A stretch of 64,000 bases of DNA from Tolypothrix sp. FACHB-123 (GTDB lineage Bacteria; Cyanobacteriota; Cyanobacteriia; Cyanobacteriales; Nostocaceae), in contig NZ_JACJRE010000012.1 of assembly GCF_014697075.1 (NCBI RefSeq), positions 1-64,000 of the forward strand, read 5' to 3'. Position 1 is the stretch's first letter. The number at the start of each line of letters is the position of its first letter. The notes beneath the pieces were generated by a model, which was not told the origin of the DNA, ran no database searches, and saw nothing but the letters and a program-made list of their open reading frames with translations. The position numbers were made by a program, and so were the translations under genes. Positions 17,601-25,484 of this stretch are shown piece by piece.

Positions 17601-18492
17601 TAATTGACCAAGATGGATCGTTGTATACTCGTTCAGTAATCCCGCTATTGGTTAATTTTAAAATTTGCTCGGCTGCTCGATTCGCACCAATAATTTTGCC
17701 GACAGAATTGAGAATGACAATACCATCAGGAATTGTCTGAAAAATACTTGATAGTCGCGCTTCACTTTCGCGTAGGGCATTTTCTATCTGTTGGCGATCG
17801 GTGATATCGTGCATCACCACCACCGCACCTTGTTTTTCACCCTGTAAATTGGCGATCGCTTGTCCATGTGCCAAGAGAATCTTTGGTATTCCTTGCTTAG
17901 GAATAATCATCATCTCCACGTTATCAACCTGCTCCCCTTGTAATGCACGAAATAGGGGAATATCGCTTGTCTTCATGGGTGTTTTCCCATCGGGCAAGTA
18001 CAGATTGTAATATTCTGCCCATTGCTCTGGTAGCAGCGGTTGTGCAGGCAATCCATGAAAAGCTCGCGCTGTTTGGTTAAATAACTTTAATTGTCCGTTA
18101 GCATCACAAGCTACGATTCCCGCTTGGACGTTATCTAGCAAAACGTTGAGAAAATCTTGTTCTTTGCGTAGTTTGGTTTCTAAATCTTTTTTATCTTTAA
18201 TATCTAAGAAATAGACTAATAAGCCAGTGGAAATTGGCACCAGGCGCACCTTTAACCAGCGCTTAAAAGCTGGATAAAACTCTTCCAACTCAATGGGTAA
18301 TTGTTTACTAATTGCTTGCTGAGAATATTCATAGAGATTGCTCGTCGCCTCTAAGGACAATACATCCCATAATGTTTTATTGAGCAGATTCTCTGGTTTG
18401 ATTCCCAAGAGGGCTTCTACTTTATTATTAACAGAAATCGCACGCCATGAAGTGTTTATTTCTATTAACGCTTCTGCCATGTTTTCTAACAT
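14662..18492 (-). CDS. Hybrid histidine kinase: 4 PAS, 2 GAF, HisKA, HATPase, REC
   Basis: A 1276-residue soluble sensor. In order: PAS at about 1-95, 115-235, 245-370 and 385-505 (three with the ITDRQQ/ITERKQ/ITEQQ PAC endings), a coiled coil, GAF at about 545-705 and 725-885, HisKA with the acceptor in LSHELRSPLNPILGW, HATPase with VWNLLSNAIKFTPEGG, DNGKGI and GGLGLGLAI, and a C-terminal receiver with LLLCDIGMPEMDGY. No membrane segment is present. The visible ATG at 18492 has no ribosome binding site; an in-frame CTG at 18598-18600, 5 nt after a perfect AAGGAGG (18606-18612), would add 36 residues. The signal is unknown. It overlaps the APH-like gene downstream. Confidence 0.93.
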   Translation of the reverse strand: MLENMAEALIEINTSWRAISVNNKVEALLGIKPENLLNKTLWDVLSLEATSNLYEYSQQAISKQLPIELEEFYPAFKRWLKVRLVPISTGLLVYFLDIKDKKDLETKLRKEQDFLNVLLDNVQAGIVACDANGQLKLFNQTARAFHGLPAQPLLPEQWAEYYNLYLPDGKTPMKTSDIPLFRALQGEQVDNVEMMIIPKQGIPKILLAHGQAIANLQGEKQGAVVVMHDITDRQQIENALRESEARLSSIFQTIPDGIVILNSVGKIIGANRAAEQILKLTNSGITERVYNDPSWSITTITGQPFPEAELPFVRVMLTGKAVYGIEHAIAHADGTTSILSINASPLFNAAGEIISVITAISDITERKQVEAALQESQQRYRSVIEAAAEGIVLQYADGEIFTCNPSAEKILGLTADQMMGRTSLDPRWRAVYENGSPFPGELHPAMVTLRTGEAQTNIIMGIHKPDASLTWISINTRPLFHVNSHQPYAVVASFFDITEQQAALRDRQQAEEKRVQLVREQVARAAAEAAQQQSAFLAEVSAVLASSLDYQQTLQSVADLAVPYFADWCSVDLLNDDGMISRVAVAHSDPQKVKLGWEVAQSYPRNLADSYGISQVMQTGQSQIASQITDEQLSAAIPDPEYLEILRELGLKSAIISPLQARGRVFGSISFIFTESNRHYSHKDLTLAEDLARRAAIAIDNARLYQQAQQARQAAEIACDRTARLQTVTAALSESLTPVQVVEVIVAQSMAVLEAASAMVVLVSEDGTELEIIKAIGYESQLLESWRRFSINSAVPLAEAVRTGEPVWMETVAQRVIRYPHLAEDYSKYDTSAWMSLPLVAEGRSVGGMSLTFTEYQQLTPEDRQFILAISRQCAQAISRAQLYEAERKARAEAEQANRVKDEFLAVLSHELRSPLNPILGWTKLLQTQKLSPTKTQQALETIERNAKLQAQLIEDLLDISRMLRGKLSLNTAPVNLIEVITGAIETVELAANSKSIHIQTVLQPGKQTVFGDANRLQQVVWNLLSNAIKFTPEGGRVTVNLQEIGSRVQIQVIDNGKGIKADFLPHVFEYFRQADSSTTRKFGGLGLGLAIARQIVELHGGTVAAQSLGEDLGATFTVLLPATSINSEFSSDAQPANLSVNLTGLRILVVDDEADMGYLAEFILTQHGANVTLATSAAEALTILTQSLPDLLLCDIGMPEMDGYMLMRQLRELSPAQGGIIPAIALTAYASEYDRNQALAAGFQLHLSKPVEPEVLIDAVVGVIQTSLNHGGNGE

Positions 18493-18597
18493 CGCTTTGG
18501 AGCGTTCTTCTACAGATCGATCGCTCGCTGGGGATGGCTGTGGAGACAGTTCAGAAAATGGTTTCTGTGGATTGAATATTTCTGGGCGATCGCTGTT

Positions 18598-18612
18598 CAG
18601 ATGAGCCTCCTT
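18598..18612 (-). promoter_or_regulatory. Strong Shine-Dalgarno with possible CTG start for the hybrid kinase
   Basis: On the minus strand AAGGAGG is followed after 5 nt by CTG, in frame with the kinase and with no stop before the ATG at 18492. No ATG, GTG or TTG is as well placed. The intervening codons encode a Pro/Ser-rich stretch, as expected for a linker. Confidence 0.4.
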
Positions 18613-18644
18613 TATGCAGGCAATACTGTCACCTACCGAAAATA

Positions 18645-18896
18645 ATTTAGCCTATCACTAAATTAACAATGGTTGATATGAGTTTATCTGGTTCCACAGG
18701 TTTAGAAATAAGCTAATGCACATCTAAATTACATAACTACTAATAAGGGCTGTTAAATGTTGACTGTTGACCGTTGACACTCAGCAATCAACAGCCCTGA
18801 TAATGGATTGTGCAACTTAAAAGCAGAATAGCTTATGTTGTTGGAAACCAGCCGTCCCGCATCAGCAGTAAGTGCGATCGCCGGAATTTCTCTACC
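18645..18896 (-). pseudogene. Remnant of a response-regulator receiver domain
   Basis: Directly after the fructokinase stop, the minus strand encodes REIPAIALTADAG, the beta-4/alpha-4 segment of a REC domain. Farther on it encodes DVH, a stop, then LISKPVEPDKLISTIVNLV, the beta-5/alpha-5 end. The two fit around a gap that holds a small inverted-repeat insert (18748-18800). The best match is the receiver at the end of the adjacent hybrid kinase, so a duplicate kinase probably once stood here. Confidence 0.7.
18748..18800. repeat. 53-bp inverted-repeat insert in the receiver remnant
   Basis: AGGGCTGTT (18748-18756) and AACAGCCCT (18792-18800) bound a core of GTTGACxGTTGAC heptamer-like repeats. 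It sits where the receiver sequence is broken. Confidence 0.5.
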
Positions 18897-19874
18897 TTAC
18901 AGTTGATGGGAAGCGAGAAAAGCATCAACTTCAGCCGCAGTTGGTTGCGAAGCGATCGCTCCTGGTTTAATAGTCGTTAAAGCACCTACAGCACTGGCAT
19001 AAGTCACTATACTTTTGGCTGTTTCTGCATTTTCTAAGTTTTTAATGCCATGCTGAAGTAGCTGGTGAATAAACCCTGCTAAAAAGCTATCTCCCGCACC
19101 AGTTGTATCCACTACAGGTATAGAAAATGAGGGTAGTTTACCTTCATTCTCAATTAAGCAATAGGCACAACCGTTTTCGCCATCTGTGACTAGCACTCCT
19201 TCCAGGGAAGCGGCTCTATAAGTAATTGCTCCAGGGTCGCTAGTATCAAATAGCCATTCAGCTTCTTCTTTAGAAAGTTTAACAAAATCAACTTTCTTCA
19301 ATATTTTCTCAATTTTTTGCCGAGCAATCTGATGATCGTGCCAAAAGACAGGACGCCAATTCACATCAAGTAAAATCTTGAGATCGTAATATTCTGCTAA
19401 TTCCAGGGCGCGGTGAATTGCTTGTTCGCTATCTGGATAAGCTAATTCCAAAGTACCCAAAACCAAAAAATCTGCCTCTTGAAATAAAGAATCAGGCAAT
19501 TTTTCGGCTTTAAGATGCGTATCGGCAAATTCAGTGGTATCATACTTGCCAAATCCGGCAAAAGTGCGATCGCCTGCCAGATCCCTAGTCACATAAACTA
19601 GTCTTGTTGGGGCTGTATGATGGCGTTGCACCCCAATTGTATCTACACCTATTTCTTGTAAAAGGTTTACCAATTTATTCCCTGGTTCATCTTCACCAAC
19701 AGCTCCGATAAAACCCGCTGGTGTCCCCAGTTTTACTAAAGCACAAGCCACGTTAGCTGGCGCTCCTCCTGGGTAAGGAGTCCAAGACTGAACTTCTTCT
19801 AGCTTTAGCCCCAATTGATCGGCTAAACAATCAAACAAAATTTCACCGAGACATAAAACGCGGGAATTGCTCAT
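18897..19874 (-). CDS. Fructokinase (PfkB/ribokinase family)
   Basis: A 325-residue PfkB-family sugar kinase with both family signatures: GGAPANVACALVKLG near the N-terminus and DTTGAGDSFLAGF near residue 255, which holds the catalytic Asp. The closest family pattern is fructokinase (ATP + fructose to fructose 6-phosphate), feeding sucrose-derived fructose into central metabolism. It is monocistronic and its stop codon abuts the receiver remnant. Confidence 0.88.
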   Translation of the reverse strand: MSNSRVLCLGEILFDCLADQLGLKLEEVQSWTPYPGGAPANVACALVKLGTPAGFIGAVGEDEPGNKLVNLLQEIGVDTIGVQRHHTAPTRLVYVTRDLAGDRTFAGFGKYDTTEFADTHLKAEKLPDSLFQEADFLVLGTLELAYPDSEQAIHRALELAEYYDLKILLDVNWRPVFWHDHQIARQKIEKILKKVDFVKLSKEEAEWLFDTSDPGAITYRAASLEGVLVTDGENGCAYCLIENEGKLPSFSIPVVDTTGAGDSFLAGFIHQLLQHGIKNLENAETAKSIVTYASAVGALTTIKPGAIASQPTAAEVDAFLASHQL

Positions 19875-20227
19875 TTCATTTTAGAGTTTCGATTTGGGAG
19901 GAAGATTTTCCAGTATAAAATCTACAATAATCTTGGCTATCTGTCGCCAGTCCTTCATAGAATGAAATAGCAATTTTTGCTACTAATATTCAGGTGTATA
20001 TAGTTGCGCCCCACTTTTTATTGCATCGGTAAAAAGGCTGATTTGAATTATAAAATGGTAGTATTTATTACTGGCATTTTGTTAATTTCAGCACTATGAA
20101 GCAAAAATAAACAGAAAATAATGGCAATTGTAATGCTGATAGCACGGAAAATGCCTGCCAACAGAAGAATCTTCTAGAATTAGAGAGAGCGATTAAGTAC
20201 ATATACCAAGGGAGGATAGAATAAGTC
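19875..20227. other. Divergent promoter region
   Basis: 353 bp between the divergent fructokinase and small LuxR-type regulator genes. AT-rich, no gene or clear operator seen; only the ribosome binding site GGGAGG at 20211-20216 before the regulator is obvious. Confidence 0.5.
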
Positions 20228-20491
20228 ATGGCTGCTGGCGAGTCTCAGACCCCTGTTAGTCTGTCAGACAGAGAACTGCAAATTATCGACTTAGTGGCCG
20301 CTGGCTTAACTAACCAAGAGATTGCAGGAAAACTGGAAATTAGCAAACGCACAGTTGATAACCATATCAGCAATATTCTCACTAAAACTCAGACGGAAAA
20401 CCGAGTAGCGCTTGTGCGCTGGGCTTTACAGTGGGGCAAAGTCTGTTTGAATGATGTCAATTGCTGTTCTCTGCCTAACCATAATGATTAG
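20228..20491 (+). CDS. Small LuxR/NarL-type HTH transcription regulator
   Basis: An 87-residue protein that is almost only a GerE/LuxR helix-turn-helix: LSDRELQIIDLVAAGLTNQE, then IAGKLEISKRTVDNHISNIL and TKTQTENRVALVRWALQWG. There is no receiver or ligand-binding domain, so it may act by dimerising or by competing with full-length regulators. A GGGAGG ribosome binding site stands 11 nt before the ATG. Target genes are unknown. Confidence 0.85.
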   Translation: MAAGESQTPVSLSDRELQIIDLVAAGLTNQEIAGKLEISKRTVDNHISNILTKTQTENRVALVRWALQWGKVCLNDVNCCSLPNHND

Positions 20492-20510
20492 ACAAGTTGC
20501 TAGTCAGGAC

Positions 20511-20547
20511 GCGATCAATGGTGTTGAATTAGGACATCATTGATTGC
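20511..20547 (+). terminator. Hairpin after the LuxR-type gene
   Basis: GCGATCAATG (20511-20520) pairs with CATTGATTGC (20538-20547) with one G.U pair, 20 bp after the stop codon. The tail is only moderately T-rich. Confidence 0.5.
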
Positions 20548-20674
20548 GTTATCACATTCAAGTTCTTTTGGTTTACAGCCTAGGCAAATTTGACGCTTAA
20601 CTAAGTGTTCTGCTCTTCACGCCTTTATTTCATCAGTGTGAACTTCTACCACCAACTTTTTAAGCGTCGAAGTC

Positions 20675-20815
20675 AACCAATTTTGGATTTTGGATTTTGG
20701 ATTGAGCCAAGCAGTAGGTTACTTGGCTCAAGGATATTAAATTTTGGATTTGTTCTGCTCCAGGCTGTTTATGAACCAAAAAATCTAAAATTGGCTATCT
20801 AAAATCTAAAATTGG
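20675..20815. repeat. TTTTGGAT heptamer-type repeats in inverted arrangement
   Basis: TTTTGGATTTTGGATTTTGG near 20680 is mirrored by AAAATCTAAAATTGGC near 20775-20815, flanking GAGCCAAG/CTTGGCTC. It fills most of the 546-bp stretch before the next gene, in which no coding region is seen. Confidence 0.55.
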
Positions 20816-21037
20816 CACTTTCAGGCAAAAATTAGCAATATGGGCGGCTCATGCTCGTCCAAGGGACTGTTTTCACTATCGGTAAAACGTTTTCTCGACT
20901 TTACCGATAGGAAATCTCCCGGAAATGCATAGGGTATTTACTCAAATATCAATAAAAATTAGCAATAATATATTGCCGCAAGCGCTACATTTGAAAGAAA
21001 TCTATGTTGCTCCATCAGTTTGGGGAGCAGTGTTCCT

Positions 21038-21745
21038 ATGAATACTTCTGCTTCTTTTCAAAGTGGCTCCTCTCCCTTTGATTTTTTCAACTTTGATTTG
21101 ACGGTTCCTATCTCAGAAAATTTTACCAACGTAGCAGATCCAACTGCTGCGGGGAATTTTTCCCAATCCACACAAGATGCTGATCTACTCAGACAGCTAT
21201 CATTTATTCCCGGATTGAAAGAAATTTTGCTCCTGCGACAAGTTCATGCCCTAGAACATGCTACTGTTTGGCTCCTGGGAGAATCAAACAGTACCTTTAC
21301 TCAAACCAGAGACGCCAAGAATATTCAAGTTGATAACGAATTATTAAGCGGCTTGTCTACAGAACAGGGATTTTACCTTTATGGTGAAGTGAATATCAGT
21401 GATTTACGCCGAGCAGTCACTCTTGCTTTACATCGCCTAACGAGTGGCGAATGGGATTTAGCTATCCATCCCCGCTGCGGTACTAATTTATCTGTAGCGA
21501 TGCTGTTAACAGCTGGACTAGCTATGGGCGTGCATTTGTTGTTACCATTTCGACCAATTGAACAACTGATAGGTTTAGGATTAGCCGCGACAACAGCAGC
21601 AGAACTGTCACCAGATTTAGGTTTTATGGCCCAGCGCTACATCACAACCGCCATCCCCTTTAACTTGAAAATTGAACAAATTATCCGGACAAGAGACGTT
21701 TGGGGACGGGAGGCGCATTTTGTGAAGGTGAATTGGCAAGAATAG
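21038..21745 (+). CDS. DUF6391-type protein
   Basis: A 235-residue conserved cyanobacterial protein. The Met at 21038 (MNTSASFQSGSSPFDFF) is preferred over TTG 21020. It has an unstructured N-terminal 60 residues, then LRQVHALEHATVWLLGE, with a conserved His-Glu-His pattern that could bind metal, AIHPRCGTNLSVAMLLTAGL, and a hydrophobic stretch (about 160-195) that may be one or two membrane helices. I place it in DUF6391 from memory of the HALEHATV motif; function unknown. Confidence 0.65.
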   Translation: MNTSASFQSGSSPFDFFNFDLTVPISENFTNVADPTAAGNFSQSTQDADLLRQLSFIPGLKEILLLRQVHALEHATVWLLGESNSTFTQTRDAKNIQVDNELLSGLSTEQGFYLYGEVNISDLRRAVTLALHRLTSGEWDLAIHPRCGTNLSVAMLLTAGLAMGVHLLLPFRPIEQLIGLGLAATTAAELSPDLGFMAQRYITTAIPFNLKIEQIIRTRDVWGREAHFVKVNWQE

Positions 21746-21874
21746 GATCTCAGCTGCTGGCTGCTAGGGAATATTTGCCTAGTATCTGTTCTGCTCTGCC
21801 CAGCGGTATTTCTATTAATATAGTGACTTACCGTTATGCGATCGCGCGATCGCGCCTTTTCAGAGAGTTAAGTC

Positions 21875-22873
21875 ATGAGAAAGCTGTATTTTTTACTTCC
21901 GGGAACACAGGGTAAATTTGCCTGTGGTGGTCTGTGGGCAGAGTTAAAAACACTTAATTTAGCTCAACAAATTTGTACCGCTGAGGTTGTTACTTATCGG
22001 CAACGAGAAACAGGTAAACTGTTTCTTGACGATGTGCTGCAAGCAAAAAAATTAGATGATGTAATTTTTGTGATTAATTGGGGATTTGACATCCCGAAAC
22101 TAGCAGCTAAGATTAAGAACCATAATGTTATCTATCATGCTCACAGCGCCGGTTACAAATTTCGCTTACCAGCTAGTATTCCCATCATTACTGTCAGCCG
22201 CAATACAATGGGATATTGGGGGCAAAAATCTCCCAATGCTTTGATTTATTATTTACCTAATCAAATTAGTAACGAATTTAAAAATTTACATCTAGAACGA
22301 GATATTGATGTTTTAGTTCAGACCAGAAAATCTTCAGAATACTTAATGAAATCATTAGTTCCCGCATTAGAAAAAAAATGTAAAGTATTCGTTGTTAATT
22401 CCTTTGTGGAAGATTTACCTGGACTATTCAATCGCGCCAAGATTTATCTTTATGACTCTGCTGAATATTGGGCACAAGAGCTTGTAAGTGAGGGATTTGG
22501 ACTCCAACCAATGGAAGCCCTTGCCTGTGGCTGTCAAGTCTTCTCTAGTGTTAATGGCGGTTTATCTGATTACTTAGATCCGGGTTTTAATTGCCATAAA
22601 ATTGCTGGATATTCCCAAGAATTTGATATCCAAAGAATTTTAAAAGTTTTGGAATCCCCAGTCAATGTCACTTTATCTGAAGATTTTTTTGCCGAGTACC
22701 GTTACGACAATATTATTAAACGGTTCCGAAGTATTCTGACAGAATTAAACGAATTTTTCGATAGTAGAATTCAGCATCCACAAAATATCCCCGATTTGAC
22801 AAACATACGTCTTGCCAAATTAATGGCAAAGAATATATACCGTAAGGTGCGTAAAAAATATTTTCAAGGATAA
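21875..22873 (+). CDS. Glycosyltransferase, GT4-like
   Basis: A 332-residue GT-B-fold enzyme. The C-terminal donor-binding half has SEGFGLQPMEALACGC and the following GGLSDYL, the E(x7)E-type motif of GT4 enzymes. The N-terminal half is short (FLLPGTQGKFACGGLW). Substrates cannot be inferred. It stands alone, about 130 bp downstream of the DUF6391 gene on the same strand; overlapping HIP1 octamers fill part of the gap (21838-21856). Confidence 0.8.
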   Translation: MRKLYFLLPGTQGKFACGGLWAELKTLNLAQQICTAEVVTYRQRETGKLFLDDVLQAKKLDDVIFVINWGFDIPKLAAKIKNHNVIYHAHSAGYKFRLPASIPIITVSRNTMGYWGQKSPNALIYYLPNQISNEFKNLHLERDIDVLVQTRKSSEYLMKSLVPALEKKCKVFVVNSFVEDLPGLFNRAKIYLYDSAEYWAQELVSEGFGLQPMEALACGCQVFSSVNGGLSDYLDPGFNCHKIAGYSQEFDIQRILKVLESPVNVTLSEDFFAEYRYDNIIKRFRSILTELNEFFDSRIQHPQNIPDLTNIRLAKLMAKNIYRKVRKKYFQG

Positions 22874-23252
22874 CTAAATTACCCCTTTTGACTAATATCT
22901 TTCTGTATTTTTCATAACCGTAGGGTGGGCACTGCCCACCACAAATAAATCAGAGTTTCAGCAAAAATTAATCATACCTAACTGAGAAAAATTTTAATAT
23001 TAATTCTTTTATACAAATCATCACCAAATTGTCCAACTGAGGGGTTAGACCTATCATTCGCCAAGTGTAGGTTAGATTACGCCTAGTTTCACCAAAATCT
23101 TGTATCTTTAACAGCCCAGCAAAAAATTTTCTCAATTTTGCGGAATCTATCATCAGACTCTGGAAGTCAATGTTGCAATTTAATTCTTAGCAAATGCTAC
23201 CTAATTAAATAGTTAGCGTTAGTATATCTATGTCTTTTTTCGCAGTATAAAT
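22874..23252. other. Intergenic region with GTAGGGTGGGC palindrome
   Basis: Holds a GTGGGC/GCCCAC palindrome at 22920-22942, a common cyanobacterial intergenic repeat. The open frame at 22968-23153 (minus) has no support. The sequence just before the next gene contains an in-frame TAG at 23220, so no N-terminal extension with a signal peptide exists there. Confidence 0.5.
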
Positions 23253-25187
23253 ATGGCACAAGATTTTTACGTAAATCCAGGGTCTGGCAATGATAGCAAT
23301 GTTGGTAGCCAACAAGCTCCCTTCAAAACCATCGCCCGCGCTCTTAAGGCTGCTACACCAGGTAGCAAAGTCCAACTAGCAGAAGGTAATTACAATACCA
23401 CTACTGGTGAAGTTTTTCCCCTAACCGTTCCATCTGGTGTAACAGTAGTAGGTAACGAAGCTAACAAAGGTAGCGCTATTGTCATTGAAGGTAGCGGTAA
23501 CTACCTCAGCCGGACATTTGCTGGACAAAATGTCACCTTTGTGATGCTGAATGAATCACAGCTACGGGGAGTTACTGTAACAAATCCAGCTACTCGTGGT
23601 TCTGCTGTTTGGGTGGAATCAAGTACGCCAACTATTGCCAATAGCACCTTCATTAATTCCAAACGCGAAGGAGTGTTTGCAACTGGGGATGCAAATCCTG
23701 TAATCCTCGGCAACATCTTTTCAGAGAATGCTGCTAATGGTGTTTCCATAGCTAAAAATTCCAAAGGCGAAGTTAAAAGTAATACATTTTCCAAAACTGG
23801 TTATGGTATCGCCATTAGTGATGCAGCATCTCCCACAATTGTAGATAACAAAATTTCTGAAAACCGTTCTGGGATTGTTATTTCCGGTACTGCACGTCCC
23901 ATTCTGCGTAATAATGTCAGCGAGAAAAATACAGACGATGGTCTAACAGTAATTGCTAGTGCCTTCCCAGACTTAGGTAGTATCAATAATCCTGGGGGTA
24001 ATATTTTACGCAATAATGGTAAGTTTGATTTGCAGAATGCTGGTAGCAACAAGCTGGTATCTATAGGAAATCAAATCGATCCATCTAAAATATCTGGCAG
24101 CATTGAGTTTGCTTCTACACCAACCCCAGGCGGACAAACACCAACCCCAGGCGGACAAACACCAACCCCAGGCGGACAAACACCAACCCCAGGCGGACAA
24201 ACACCAACCCCAGGCGGACAAACACCAACCCCAGGCGGACAAACACCAACCCCAGGCGGACAAACACCAACCCCAGGCGGACAAACACCAACCCCAGGCG
24301 GACAAACGCCAACCCCAGGCGGACAAACACCAACCCCAGGCGGACAAACACCAACTCCAGGTGGACAAACACCAACCCCAGGTGGACAAACACCAACCCC
24401 AGGTGGACAAACACCAACTCCAGGCGGACAAACACCAACCCCAGGTGGACAAACACCAACTCCAGGCGGACAAACACCAACCCCAGGTGGACAAACACCA
24501 ACTCCAGGTGGACAAACACCAACTCCAGGTGGACAAACACCAACTCCAGGCGGACAAACACCAACTCCAGGTGGACAAACACCAACTCCAGGTGGACAAA
24601 CACCAGCACCCGCTGACTTGACAGACATTGCTAATCATTGGGCGGCGGCGTTTATTCGAGAATTAGTCAAACAGGGGATAGTTAGTGGTTTCCCCGATCG
24701 AACTTTTAAACCTGATGCAACAATGACTAGGGCACAATATGCGGCCTTATTAGTAAAAGCTTTTAACCCTTCCCCAAATCGTGCAGCCACCAAATTCAAG
24801 GATGTAGCAGCAGATTTTTGGGCGGCTAAAGTAATCCAGCAAGCATATCAAGGTTTATTTCTCGCAGGTTTTCCTGATGGTACCTTCCAACCCAACAAAA
24901 ATATCCAGCGCGTACAAGTGATAGTTTCTTTGGTAAATGGCTTGGGATTATCTGGTAATACTACCACTGCTTTCAAATTTGATGACCAAGCCAAGATTCC
25001 CGACTACGCCAAGGATGAAGTCGTCAAAGCCATAGACAAGCAAATTATCGTTAATTACCCCAATCCCAAACAACTCAACCCTACCCGCGATGCTACACGC
25101 GCTGAGGTAGCGGCAATAGTTTATCAAGCTTTGGTAGATGCCGGTCGTGTAGCGGCGATTAACTCGCCTTATATCGTAGTTGGTTAG
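23253..25187 (+). CDS. Beta-helix (DUF1565-type) protein with PTPGGQT repeats and SLH domains
   Basis: A 644-residue protein in three parts: a right-handed parallel beta-helix (about 1-285; FYVNPGSGNDSNVGSQQAPF and recurring NxF/NxIS turns), 23 copies of the heptapeptide TPTPGGQ (about 289-449), and three S-layer-homology repeats (FPDRTFKPDATMTRAQYAA, FPDGTFQPNKNIQRVQ, NPTRDATRAEVAAIVYQAL). SLH domains anchor proteins to the cell wall or outer envelope, so the beta-helix should be displayed outside. Yet the protein starts MAQDFYVNPG, exactly where the mature form of relatives begins after an AxA cleavage site, and no signal peptide is encoded upstream. Either secretion is lost or the start is non-canonical. 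Confidence 0.88.
   Translation: MAQDFYVNPGSGNDSNVGSQQAPFKTIARALKAATPGSKVQLAEGNYNTTTGEVFPLTVPSGVTVVGNEANKGSAIVIEGSGNYLSRTFAGQNVTFVMLNESQLRGVTVTNPATRGSAVWVESSTPTIANSTFINSKREGVFATGDANPVILGNIFSENAANGVSIAKNSKGEVKSNTFSKTGYGIAISDAASPTIVDNKISENRSGIVISGTARPILRNNVSEKNTDDGLTVIASAFPDLGSINNPGGNILRNNGKFDLQNAGSNKLVSIGNQIDPSKISGSIEFASTPTPGGQTPTPGGQTPTPGGQTPTPGGQTPTPGGQTPTPGGQTPTPGGQTPTPGGQTPTPGGQTPTPGGQTPTPGGQTPTPGGQTPTPGGQTPTPGGQTPTPGGQTPTPGGQTPTPGGQTPTPGGQTPTPGGQTPTPGGQTPTPGGQTPTPGGQTPTPGGQTPAPADLTDIANHWAAAFIRELVKQGIVSGFPDRTFKPDATMTRAQYAALLVKAFNPSPNRAATKFKDVAADFWAAKVIQQAYQGLFLAGFPDGTFQPNKNIQRVQVIVSLVNGLGLSGNTTTAFKFDDQAKIPDYAKDEVVKAIDKQIIVNYPNPKQLNPTRDATRAEVAAIVYQALVDAGRVAAINSPYIVVG
24117..24599 (+). repeat. 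Tandem array of 23 21-bp units (PTPGGQT)
   Basis: The unit ACACCAACCCCAGGCGGACA+A repeats 23 times without any length change. Only third-position variants occur (CCC/CCT, GGC/GGT, ACC/ACT, one ACG), and they are grouped: the first 11 units use mostly GGC, later ones GGT, which reflects recent block duplication. Copy number is expected to vary among strains and to be hard to assemble. Confidence 0.95.
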
Positions 25188-25235
25188 TTTATATACATAG
25201 CCGATAGGTTAAAACCTGCGGCTATGGAAATTTAA

Positions 25236-25259
25236 GGGCGGGATTTTTCCCGCCCCTAC
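25236..25259. repeat. GGGCGGG...CCCGCCCCTAC hairpin
   Basis: Inverted repeat GGGCGGG/CCCGCCC with 6-nt loop after the SLH gene, of the GTAGGGGCGGG family; may end the upstream transcript. Confidence 0.55.
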
Positions 25260-25317
25260 AGAATTCTCAGGTTACGGCTGTTTTAGACAGGCTAGTAGGA
25301 ATATAAGGCAACAGCAA

Positions 25318-25406
25318 TCTCAAAATTAGTTTCAATAGGGGCACAGCAATGCTGTGTCCTATTGTGTATTTCAACCAAACGAGAACGCTATATTTAAATT
25401 GGTATA
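25318..25406 (-). repeat. ATACCAATT-ended dispersed element (divergent copy)
   Basis: Reading the minus strand from 25406: ATACCAATTTAAATAT, then a GGACACAGCA/TGCTGTGCCC hairpin (25334-25362). This is the same plan as the elements at 43702-43802 and 51410-51509, although the far end is degraded. Confidence 0.45.
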
Positions 25407-25422
25407 ATTATCAACCTAAATC

Positions 25423-25451
25423 CTAAAAAAAAGGCGGGCAAGATGCCCACC
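25423..25451 (-). terminator. Intrinsic terminator of transketolase gene
   Basis: On the minus strand GGTGGGCA pairs with TGCCCGCC (one mismatch-tolerant G.U) and is followed by eight T. It lies 34 bp after the tkt stop codon. Confidence 0.75.
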
Positions 25452-25484
25452 CAAAAGAAAATAAAGAGAATATTCTGTTGCTAA

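Noticed and set aside
22968-23153. Minus-strand ORF of 61 codons
   Set aside because: No family match, no ribosome binding site and it sits in repeat-containing intergenic DNA.
24117-24599. CRISPR-like array
   Set aside because: The units are contiguous with no spacers and encode a protein repeat; no cas gene is present anywhere in the window.
24006-24638. Long minus-strand and out-of-frame open frames rich in CLSAWGW, VCPPGVG or HQPQADK
   Set aside because: They are shadows of the 21-bp tandem array, which is open in all frames because its unit has no stop; the plus frame has flanking domains.
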